NCBI GenBank assembly: GCA_001830645.1
Contig: MIBM01000116.1
Span: 2,779-9,540, forward strand
Length of the DNA: 6,762 nucleotides
Source of the DNA: Spirochaetes bacterium RIFOXYC1_FULL_54_7
GTDB taxonomy: Bacteria > Spirochaetota > Spirochaetia > Treponematales > UBA12059
Reading direction: 5' to 3'
Each line of letters starts with the position of its first letter. Position 1 is the first letter of the stretch. Made by a program: the position numbers and the translations under genes. The notes under the pieces are model-generated. The model saw nothing but the letters and a program-made list of their open reading frames with translations, searched no databases and was not told where the DNA came from. Shown here piece after piece: positions 1-6,073 of this stretch.

Positions 1-2094
1 CTGTCCTTCCTCAAGGCTACTGAGACTGCTAGTCAGTCCCTGGTGGTGGAGAATGACTATCGGGTCAATCTAGGTGTATTTGGCATGCTGAATGCCCGAG
101 GTTTATCCTTCATCGATTTCAAAAGCCGTGTGGAAGAAACTGTTTCCAGAGGGTATCCAGGTTCCTCTCCCCAGGTGGTTGTACGCTCTACCGGTGTATT
201 CCAGGTTCATCTCATCGGCGAGGTTGGTAGCACAGGTTTGGCCCAGGCCTGGGCCTTGACCAGGCTGTCATCGGTCTTTTCTTCGTATCAGACTGTTTTT
301 TCGTCCGAGCGAAATGTACGGGTCAGGTCCGTTGACGGCATGACCCGCCAGTATGATCTATTCAAAGCCAGACGTGACGGCGATCTGAGCCAGGATCCTT
401 GTCTGAAACCTGGTGATACGGTTACTCTTTCAAAAGCAGACCGCAGGATAAGCATCAGTGGAGAGGTCAAGAGACCCGGAACCTATCAATTGTTGCCAGG
501 AGAGAACCTGCGGGCTCTTGTGGACAGCTATGCCGAAGGCTTCCTGCCGTTCGCTATGCCCGGGTATACCACCATTACCAGGCGCCCTTCTGCGGAGAGT
601 CCACAGGGAGAAGCCCGGATAGTAGATGCAAGCAGGGGCGATTTTACCATGTCCGAGGGTGATACCGTATCGGTGTCTGCCCGCGAACAGTTTTTGCCTG
701 TTGTCTATGTTGAAGGTGCTATTGCCATCGGGGAAGAGCTTGCAGTCCAGTTTGAAACTGACCGTTACACGTATCGTCCTGGTCTGAGGCTTTCACAGGT
801 TGTCCGCTCCGTAGCGGAGCGGATACAACCTACTGCGGATCTGAAACGTGCTTTTGTATCGCGCAAAGATGCCACCGACACCATCCCGGTGAACCTGGAA
901 AAGCTTCTGTATGCATACGATCCAGTAGATGATTTTCTGCTGCAGGCTGAAGATCGCATTGTAATACCTCGGGGCAGTCTGGATGTCTTTGTCACCGGAG
1001 AGGTCAAGCAATCCACTTGGGTCAATGTGGTAGCGCTCACCAGGTTGTCCCAGGTGCTGGGCGACCTGTCCACCGAGTATTCGTCCATCCGCAATATAAC
1101 CATACGTTCGGCAACTGGGGAGGAGCGCAGTTTCGACCTCTTCCGTGCCCTGCGCTATGGCGAGCTTGACCAGGACCCCTATCTGGCCCCAGGTGACATG
1201 GTCATGGTAGCCAGGGCAGAAAGAAGGGTGCGGATATCCGGAGAGGTCAAACGCCCCGGAGCCTACCAGTTGTTGCCAGGTGAGAAGCTTTTCCATCTTG
1301 TTACCATCTATGCCCAAGGGCTTACCGACCTTTCCGACAGTACCCGGGTTCGCATAACCCGTATGCTGTCTCCGGACAGCAGGGTCGGCGAACTATTGTA
1401 TGTGGATGGTTCGACAGAGGCTGGATTGCAACAGGGTCTGGAGGATCTGGATTCTGTCATGATTGCTTCGAACCAGGAATTCCGTCCTACGGTGTTCTTT
1501 GAAGGATCGATAGGCACAGGCATTCCCACAAGTAGTTCCGCGGTTGAATTGCTGGATGTCTCCAATCGTGTCCGGTACCCGTATCACCCAGGGACAAAGC
1601 TTTCCGAAGCTGTTCTGAGCTTGCGCGGTCAGTTTACGGCTGTTTCAGATATTGAACATGCTTATTTACGTCGTGCATCCGGGAGTATGGTGATTCCGGT
1701 GAATCTGGAAGACTTCCTGCACCGGTTTGATTTCAGTAATGATATTCTTCTGGAGCCCAACGATGTGATCGTAGTGCCATTCAGGCAGTTCTTTGTTACC
1801 GTAAGTGGTTCGGTCAGGATACCTGGGCGCTATCCCTATGTACCCGACCGTTCCTGGGCCTATTACGTAGGGCTTGCTGGTGGCATTGATGAAAACACCA
1901 ACAACGGTCGGGGACAGAAGATTTTTGATTATCTTGGCGAGAACCGGTCCACGGACGATCCTGTCCAGCCTGAAGACCGGATTTTTGTCCCTGCAAACAG
2001 CTTCCTGTACAACTTTGGTCGTGTCTCCACCATACTAAGCACCACGATTTCGGTTGCCAGCCTGGTGATTGGTATGATTCAGTTGGCTAAGTAG
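1..2094 (+). CDS. Multi-SLBB polysaccharide-export-like protein, 5' partial
   Basis: The reading frame is open from base 1, and alignment to the downstream paralog shows that about 80 N-terminal residues (signal peptide and start of the export domain) lie outside the window. The GTG at 43 is therefore not the real start. The visible part is 697 residues. It begins inside a Wza-like polysaccharide-export domain (to about base 183). Two copies of a three-unit SLBB-like module follow (about 187-969 and 973-1779), then a last SLBB unit (about 1783-2000) and a hydrophobic C-terminal stretch (about 2020-2091). The clearest SLBB signatures are GEVKRPGTYQLLPGE, GEVKRPGAYQLLPGE and VSGSVRIPGRYPYVPD. 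Each unit tends to close with a PGD/PEDR-type turn and a beta strand. Known family members form outer-membrane or periplasmic rings that export polysaccharide. About seven SLBB-like units is many for the family (Wza has far fewer). Role in export is inferred, and no glycosyltransferase or Wzc-type partner is in view. Confidence 0.85.
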   Translation: MSFLKATETASQSLVVENDYRVNLGVFGMLNARGLSFIDFKSRVEETVSRGYPGSSPQVVVRSTGVFQVHLIGEVGSTGLAQAWALTRLSSVFSSYQTVFSSERNVRVRSVDGMTRQYDLFKARRDGDLSQDPCLKPGDTVTLSKADRRISISGEVKRPGTYQLLPGENLRALVDSYAEGFLPFAMPGYTTITRRPSAESPQGEARIVDASRGDFTMSEGDTVSVSAREQFLPVVYVEGAIAIGEELAVQFETDRYTYRPGLRLSQVVRSVAERIQPTADLKRAFVSRKDATDTIPVNLEKLLYAYDPVDDFLLQAEDRIVIPRGSLDVFVTGEVKQSTWVNVVALTRLSQVLGDLSTEYSSIRNITIRSATGEERSFDLFRALRYGELDQDPYLAPGDMVMVARAERRVRISGEVKRPGAYQLLPGEKLFHLVTIYAQGLTDLSDSTRVRITRMLSPDSRVGELLYVDGSTEAGLQQGLEDLDSVMIASNQEFRPTVFFEGSIGTGIPTSSSAVELLDVSNRVRYPYHPGTKLSEAVLSLRGQFTAVSDIEHAYLRRASGSMVIPVNLEDFLHRFDFSNDILLEPNDVIVVPFRQFFVTVSGSVRIPGRYPYVPDRSWAYYVGLAGGIDENTNNGRGQKIFDYLGENRSTDDPVQPEDRIFVPANSFLYNFGRVSTILSTTISVASLVIGMIQLAK
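187..1779 (+). repeat. Tandem duplication of a ~260-codon SLBB module inside the first gene
   Basis: Copy 1 spans about 187-969 and copy 2 about 973-1779. Matching landmarks appear in the same order. ALTRLSSVF pairs with ALTRLSQVL, DLFKARRDGDLSQDP with DLFRALRYGELDQDP, and GEVKRPGTYQLLPGE with GEVKRPGAYQLLPGE. VEGAIAIG pairs with FEGSIGTG, IPVNLEKLL with IPVNLEDFL, and EDRIVIP with NDVIVVP. The DNA has diverged with many synonymous changes, so the duplication is old. The middle of copy 1 (about 540-690) is the most diverged part. Confidence 0.85.
797..831. repeat. Strong intragenic inverted repeat (hairpin)
   Basis: AGGTTGT then CCGCTCCG (797-811) pairs with CGGAGCGG (815-822) and ACAACCT (825-831). 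The loop is TAG (812-814), with a two-base AT bulge at 823-824 on the 3' side. That gives 15 Watson-Crick pairs, eight of them in a GC-rich inner stem. It lies inside coding sequence (residues around SQVVRSVAERIQPT) and is absent from the equivalent place in the second module and in the paralog. No T-run follows, so it does not look like an intrinsic terminator. Confidence 0.7.
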
Positions 2095-2133
2095 TTGGCA
2101 AGGATGCTTAATCGATTATCGGACGAGCAATCC

Positions 2134-2139
2134 AGGAGG
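2134..2139 (+). promoter_or_regulatory. Consensus Shine-Dalgarno AGGAGG ahead of the mini-ORF
   Basis: AGGAGG sits four bases upstream of the ATG at 2144. It is too far from the GTG at 2191 to serve the large downstream gene directly, so it points to translation of the short frame. The SLBB gene's own candidate site is the weaker GGGAG at 2179-2183, seven bases before its GTG. Confidence 0.55.
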
Positions 2140-2143
2140 CCTT

Positions 2144-2194
2144 ATGGATATCGATGATCCGGAAGTAATAAAAAAGCTGGGAGACATGGCGTGA
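2144..2194 (+). CDS. 16-residue mini-ORF, possible translational coupler
   Basis: The frame encodes MDIDDPEVIKKLGDMA and then TGA. It has a consensus AGGAGG four bases upstream, and its stop overlaps the GTG start of the following SLBB gene in a GTGA tetranucleotide (2191-2194). Such an overlap is a classic arrangement for translational coupling, in which a terminating ribosome reinitiates on the next gene. The peptide is acidic then basic, has no signal or membrane segment, and I do not recognise it. It could be a true micropeptide, a leader whose only job is to load ribosomes, or the remnant of a larger gene. It could also be chance, although the strong ribosome site argues against that. 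Confidence 0.45.
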   Translation: MDIDDPEVIKKLGDMA

Positions 2195-3744
2195 AGGTAA
2201 ACAGGCTCGTTTCCACATGTATTTTGATTTCTGTTTGTCTAGTGTCCACATTTTCGCAAACAGTCCCAGGTGTTGCTTCTGCTGATCAAGGAGCAGGATT
2301 CGTTAACCTGGAATTGGCCGGCTCCACATCAGGTTCCTTTTTCGAAGAGCTTACCAGTGTACCAGAGGGCCGTGCCCTCCTTGCTATGACCACCCCTGAT
2401 TATCCGGTTACTCCAGGTGACATCTATACGCTGTCATTCCTCAAAGGTACCAATGCTGCCAGCCAGTCCCTTGTGGTAGAGAATGATTACCGAGTCAATA
2501 TGGCTGTCTTTGGTATCCTGAATGCCCGTGGTCAATCCTTCATAGACTTCAAACGCAAGGTGGAGGAAACAGTAGCCCGGGGTTATCCTGGCTCATCCCC
2601 ACAATTGATCATCAGATCAACCGGTATTTTCGAGATACAGGTGGTGGGCGAGGTGGCCAATGCCGGCTTGACCCAGTCCTGGGGCCTGGCCAGGTTGTCC
2701 TCGCTATATTCATCCTATAAAACAGCCTATTCTTCGGAACGGCAGGTGGGCATCCGTTCAGCAAATGGGTCGGAGCGCTCGTATGACTTGTTCAAAGCCA
2801 GACGTGCCGGGGATCTGTCACAGGATCCGTACCTGCTTCCTGGCGACATGGTTGTCATCTCGAATGCCGAGCGCCGTGTAAGCATCACCGGTGAGGTCAT
2901 CATGCCAGGGCAGTATCAATTGTTGCCGGGAGAGGAATTGCCAGCTCTTGTATTTCAGTATGCCAAGGGTTTCACCGATCTGGCCGACAGTTCACGTATC
3001 AGGATAACCCGGCTGGTTTCAGAAGAAAGCAGTGTAGGCAAGCTGATCTATGTTGATGGCTCCAAAAATGGTGGCATGAATGGCCACTTGAATAATCTGG
3101 ATTCCGTGATAATAGCTTCACGTCAGGATTTCCTGCCAATAGTCTACTTTGAAGGCGCGGTTGGTGTAGGCAAACCTGTTTCCGGGGATACAGCCGAGTC
3201 ACCCGATGTATCAAACAAGGTGCCATACCTCTTCCATCCTGGTGCCCTTTTATCCACTGCGGTGCTGGCCATGCGTAATCAGTTCAGTGCCATTTCGGAT
3301 ATTAAAAAAGCCTACCTGCGTCGTGCCGCCGATGGAGAAATTATTCCGGTCAACCTGGAAAGTTTCCTTCACCGCTTTGACTTCAGTGATGATATTGCTT
3401 TGCAAGCCAACGATGTGATAATTGTACCTTTCAGGCAGTTCTTTGTGAGCGTCAGCGGTGCAGTCTATAGCCCTGGCCGCTATCCTTATGTGCCTGACCG
3501 CTCCTGGGCCTACTATGTATCCTTGGCTGGAGGGGTAAACGAGGAGCTCAACAATGGCAAGCATCAGTTCATATTCGATATCGATGGCAAGCCAAGGTCC
3601 ATCTCGGAGTTGATCCAGCCCGAGGACCGGATACTCATTCCTGCCAACAGCTTCCTGTACAACTTTGGCAGGGTTTCCAGCATCCTAACCACAACGATAT
3701 CCATAACCAGCCTGGCGTTGGGTATCTACCAGCTTAGCCGTTGA
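2191..3744 (+). CDS. SLBB-domain polysaccharide-export family protein (Wza-like), complete
   Basis: The protein has 517 residues and a GTG start. That start is fixed by an in-frame stop at 2155 with no other start codon between, and by the signal peptide that follows. Residues 1-31 look like a Sec signal peptide with a hydrophobic core at about 11-21 and an ASA cleavage motif at 29-31. The cysteines at 10 and 16 do not sit in a good lipobox, so it does not look like a Wza-style lipoprotein. Residues about 70-145 form the polysaccharide-export domain (YPVTPGDIYTLSF). Four SLBB-like units follow at about 146-223, 229-310, 316-413 and 416-485. A hydrophobic, threonine/serine-rich tail (about 491-515) could form a C-terminal membrane helix, as in Wza. 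It is a tandem paralog of the upstream gene, sharing ASQSL, ENDYRVN and NSFLYNFGRVS, but has one three-unit module instead of two. Export of polysaccharide is inferred from the family. A periplasmic/outer-membrane location is well supported. Confidence 0.88.
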   Translation: MKVNRLVSTCILISVCLVSTFSQTVPGVASADQGAGFVNLELAGSTSGSFFEELTSVPEGRALLAMTTPDYPVTPGDIYTLSFLKGTNAASQSLVVENDYRVNMAVFGILNARGQSFIDFKRKVEETVARGYPGSSPQLIIRSTGIFEIQVVGEVANAGLTQSWGLARLSSLYSSYKTAYSSERQVGIRSANGSERSYDLFKARRAGDLSQDPYLLPGDMVVISNAERRVSITGEVIMPGQYQLLPGEELPALVFQYAKGFTDLADSSRIRITRLVSEESSVGKLIYVDGSKNGGMNGHLNNLDSVIIASRQDFLPIVYFEGAVGVGKPVSGDTAESPDVSNKVPYLFHPGALLSTAVLAMRNQFSAISDIKKAYLRRAADGEIIPVNLESFLHRFDFSDDIALQANDVIIVPFRQFFVSVSGAVYSPGRYPYVPDRSWAYYVSLAGGVNEELNNGKHQFIFDIDGKPRSISELIQPEDRILIPANSFLYNFGRVSSILTTTISITSLALGIYQLSR

Positions 3745-3760
3745 GCTTGACTCCTGAGTT

Positions 3761-3790
3761 GAACAGAGCTGAACAGAGCTGAGCAGAGCC
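3761..3790. repeat. Short decamer tandem repeat in the convergent gap
   Basis: GAACAGAGCT occurs twice exactly (3761-3770, 3771-3780), followed by a degenerate third copy, GAGCAGAGCC (3781-3790). It lies between the ends of two convergent genes (stops at 3744 and 3820). No strong stem-loop with a T-run is visible in either direction across 3745-3819. The repeat may simply be slippage in non-coding sequence. Confidence 0.75.
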
Positions 3791-3819
3791 AGAGCAGGAT
3801 CCATGCTTGGTTCAGGTTC

Positions 3820-5718
3820 TCAGACCCGCCCCACCGGTGCCGCGTAGACTGCAAACTCGTCCTGGCCGTCCACGCCCAGGGTCTTGTCCATGGGAGCTTG
3901 GTCGTAGGCACCGATGGCGCAGGTTCCCAGTCCCAGGGCTTCACAGGCGCCGTACAGAGCCTGGCAGGCGTGACCGGCATCCAGCAATACAATTTTTGCG
4001 GCTGAAATGGTATAGCGCCATTCCGTGCGGTACGGCACGGCGGTCCACACGAAGAGGGCAGCGCAGTCCCACAGTTGCTCGAAGAGGGCTGCGTCAAAGG
4101 CGGCATCCAGTGCCGGGGAGGCCGGAACGCTCATGACCAGCGCGTGTTCAACCGGCATGAAGCGGTACAAGCCCGGCTGCAACCCAATAACCCGCCTGGT
4201 GTAGATATGGGTATCCAGAGGATGTCTTGATCCGCCGCTTGGCACTGTCCTCCGGATGAAGCTGTCCTTCCTGAGGCCTCTTGATCCCTGGCTTGCCCAG
4301 AGCAGGAACGATAGTTCCTCCAGACTTAACGGTTCACCGTTGAACTTTCTTCTGCTCTTCCTCTCCGCTGTACAGGCTGCGAAGCTCTTTGATCCCAGTC
4401 CGGTCGCAAGGGGCTCGGGCAATTCAATCAGGTTTGGTTCCTGGGACATGTCGGCACTGGCCAGGGCTTCACCTTGCCTTCCTGTAGGTTGGACAGGCTG
4501 TTCTGACTGTCCGGCCTGGCTGGGCTGGAAGTTGACGAAGGGAGGCATCGGGAGGCCTCTGCTCTGGTCACTGGTGTAGCGTTCCATCTCTGCCCAGTTT
4601 GATTTCATCAGCTTCCGGCTGTTTCCAAGGGATTCGCGCAGCCGCACTTCTTCTGGCCCGGGTGCCTGTTCTGGATGGTTTTTATTGTACTCCGTCAGGG
4701 TGGCAGACAGGTCTGCAAGGAAGGTTTGTATGTCTTCGTCGGTGCTGTCCCAGCTGGTCATCCAGCGGACCAAACCGCCTTCCCAGTCGTAGAAGAAGCG
4801 CTTGGACCGCAGTGTTTCGGCCACCGGGACTGGGATGCGCGCAAAGACGCCATTGGTGTCTACGGGATATGCCACGGGTATGCCAAGCCGGCGGACTCCT
4901 TCGTTCAGTATTGCTCCGGCGCGGTTTGCGGCCCTGGCATTTTCAAGCCACAGGCCGTCGCGTACATATTCTTCGAACTGGGCGGCTATGTAGCGCATCT
5001 TGCTGGCCAGTTGCAGCCTGGTCTTCCGTAGCCGAGCGGTATCCGGCAGATGCCCGGCTATACGGGGCATGAACACCACGGCCTCTCCGAACATCAGGCC
5101 GTTCTTGGTACCCCCAAAGCCTATGACATCCGCAGCCCCGGCGGCTTCTGCCGGTCCCACGCCTAGAGCCGCGGCGGCATTGGCCAGCCTTGCTCCATCG
5201 ACATGCACCACACAACCATGGTTGTGTGCGGTGCTTATCAAGGCGTCCAGTTCGGAAGCGCTGTAGACTGTGCCAAGTTCTGTAGGCTGGCTTATTGAGA
5301 CCACTGCAGGTCGTGGCTTGTGCATGTCGTCCTTGTATTCCCCTATGACCTGGGCAAGCTGTCCGGCGTCCAGCTTGCCGTCTATGGTCCTCAGGGGTAC
5401 TAGCTGGGCGCCGGTTACCGCTGTTGGCGCACCCGTTTCATCAACCACTAAATGGGCACAGTCAGCGCAGATGATGGCATCGCCCTGGCCGGCAAAGCAG
5501 CCTATGGCATAGACGTTGGAACCTGTACCGTTGAGTACAAAACGCACCAGGCTGCCTTCACCAAACAAGGCTGCCACGGCGTTTTCTGCCCGGGAAGTGT
5601 CCGGGTCACCGCCGTAACCAACCGCATGGCCCTTGTTTGCCCTGGCCAAGGCGTCCATGATACGGGGGTGGGTAGCAGCGTTGTTGTCGCTGGCGAACCA
5701 GCGCTGGCCATCATTCAT
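3820..5718 (-). CDS. L-threonine aldolase / SagB-type nitroreductase fusion protein
   Basis: One uninterrupted 632-residue frame. Its ATG start is supported by GGGAG at 5724-5728 (five-base spacer) and by the family-typical opening FASDN at residues 8-12. Residues 1-345 are a PLP-dependent low-specificity threonine aldolase of the bacterial GGTKNG type. They include H89 in the CAHLVVDETGAP region, HVDGAR at 172-177 (D174 expected to contact the PLP nitrogen), and K205 in FGGTKNG as the Schiff-base lysine. The family cleaves threonine or allo-threonine to glycine and acetaldehyde. A linker (about 346-366) leads to a SagB/ThcOx-like FMN nitroreductase domain (about 367-632). Its landmarks are MKSNWAEMERYTSDQSRGLP, KSRRKFN, PSGGSRHPL, GLQPGLYRF and LLDAGHACQALYGACEALGLG. 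Both halves look complete, with active-site features kept. A glutamine/proline-rich stretch (about 400-428) looks like an insertion. It is the last gene of the operon, 28 bases after ppiC. Aldolase activity is likely. The redox substrate is unknown. Confidence 0.88.
   Translation of the reverse strand: MNDGQRWFASDNNAATHPRIMDALARANKGHAVGYGGDPDTSRAENAVAALFGEGSLVRFVLNGTGSNVYAIGCFAGQGDAIICADCAHLVVDETGAPTAVTGAQLVPLRTIDGKLDAGQLAQVIGEYKDDMHKPRPAVVSISQPTELGTVYSASELDALISTAHNHGCVVHVDGARLANAAAALGVGPAEAAGAADVIGFGGTKNGLMFGEAVVFMPRIAGHLPDTARLRKTRLQLASKMRYIAAQFEEYVRDGLWLENARAANRAGAILNEGVRRLGIPVAYPVDTNGVFARIPVPVAETLRSKRFFYDWEGGLVRWMTSWDSTDEDIQTFLADLSATLTEYNKNHPEQAPGPEEVRLRESLGNSRKLMKSNWAEMERYTSDQSRGLPMPPFVNFQPSQAGQSEQPVQPTGRQGEALASADMSQEPNLIELPEPLATGLGSKSFAACTAERKSRRKFNGEPLSLEELSFLLWASQGSRGLRKDSFIRRTVPSGGSRHPLDTHIYTRRVIGLQPGLYRFMPVEHALVMSVPASPALDAAFDAALFEQLWDCAALFVWTAVPYRTEWRYTISAAKIVLLDAGHACQALYGACEALGLGTCAIGAYDQAPMDKTLGVDGQDEFAVYAAPVGRV
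5205..5234. repeat. Perfect 20-bp palindrome with short flanking arms, inside the aldolase domain
   Basis: Bases 5209-5228 read CACACAACCATGGTTGTGTG, identical to their reverse complement. Outside this, GCAC (5205-5208) pairs with GTGC (5231-5234) across a two-base CG bulge at 5229-5230. It encodes AHNHGCVVH just before the PLP-binding HVDGAR motif. It could form a cruciform or bind a dimeric protein, but codon constraint plus chance is also possible. Confidence 0.75.
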
Positions 5719-5746
5719 TTGTACTCCCTGATCTTCGGGACACCGG

Positions 5747-6025
5747 TCAGTCCTTGCGGCCGGTAACCTTGATTACATGGTAGCCGAACTGGGTTTGAAC
5801 CGGATCCGAGATGGAACCGACTCCCAGACTCTTGCAGGCTGCCTCGAAGCTGGGAACCATCTTGCCTGGGCCGAACCATCCGAGATCTCCGCTCGATGAC
5901 TTTGATGGGCAGGTCGAATTTTCCCGGGCCAGGGATCCGAAGTCCGCTCCTTGCTTGGCCTTCCGCGACAGTTCCTGGGCCAAAGCCCTGTCCCTTACCA
6001 GTATGTGGCTCGCTCTCCATTCCAT
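5747..6025 (-). CDS. ppiC: Parvulin-type peptidyl-prolyl cis-trans isomerase, PpiC-like
   Basis: A 92-residue single-domain parvulin, close in length to E. coli PpiC (Par10). The family catalyses cis-trans isomerisation of prolyl peptide bonds. Visible signature elements are ASHILV (5-10, with the active-site-region H7), QGADFGSLARENSTCPS (25-41, with C39 at the family's cysteine position), GDLGWFGPGKMVPSFE (46-61), and QFGYHVIKV (79-87, with the second conserved histidine H83). There is no signal peptide or membrane anchor, so it should be cytoplasmic, unlike PrsA or SurA. The ATG start follows a perfect AGGAGG at five bases. It sits 48 bases after the aminotransferase gene and 28 bases before the aldolase-nitroreductase gene, which suggests co-transcription. 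Its link to the two PLP enzymes is unclear, and it may be a general folding helper. Confidence 0.93.
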   Translation of the reverse strand: MEWRASHILVRDRALAQELSRKAKQGADFGSLARENSTCPSKSSSGDLGWFGPGKMVPSFEAACKSLGVGSISDPVQTQFGYHVIKVTGRKD

Positions 6026-6030
6026 AAGTG

Positions 6031-6036
6031 CCTCCT
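6031..6036 (-). promoter_or_regulatory. Shine-Dalgarno AGGAGG for ppiC
   Basis: CCTCCT on the + strand reads AGGAGG on the coding strand, five bases before the ATG at 6025. It fixes the ppiC start and indicates strong independent initiation within the operon. Confidence 0.8.
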
Positions 6037-6073
6037 AGCTTGAAATCGATCAGCGTTGCTTGAACAGGATTGT

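Noticed and set aside
43..45. GTG at 43 as the true start of the first gene
   Set aside because: The frame is open to base 1, and the upstream codons (LSFLK..ETASQSL) match the paralog's internal export domain, so the gene begins outside the window.
793..1317. Long open frame on the minus strand inside the first SLBB gene
   Set aside because: It is antisense to a well-conserved SLBB coding frame, has no recognisable domain, and crosses the module boundary. It is a shadow of codon usage on the other strand.
2095..2123. Promoter between the two SLBB genes (TTGGCA at 2095 as a -35 box)
   Set aside because: No reasonable -10 box lies at about 17 bases. The nearest AT-rich hexamer, GATTAT at 2114-2119, is too close. 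Co-transcription with the upstream gene is simpler.
2191..2238. Lipoprotein signal (lipobox at Cys10 or Cys16) on the second SLBB protein
   Set aside because: The residues before the cysteines (VST-C, ISV-C) sit within the hydrophobic core, and position -1 is threonine or valine. An ASA signal-peptidase I site at 29-31 fits better.
3752..3816. Terminator hairpin in the convergent gap (TCCTG...CAGGA, TTGAAC/CTGAAC...GTTCAG pairings)
   Set aside because: Stems are only five to six pairs with loops of about 40 bases, and there is no T-run on either strand.
3807..4136. Plus-strand arginine/proline-rich frame opposite the nitroreductase end
   Set aside because: It is opposite the conserved GHACQALYGACEALGLG region and its composition is typical of an antisense shadow.
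3820..4620. Part of a thiazole/oxazole-modified peptide (TOMM) biosynthesis cluster because of the SagB-like domain
   Set aside because: No YcaO cyclodehydratase, precursor peptide or transporter is visible in the window. SagB-like nitroreductases are common outside such clusters.
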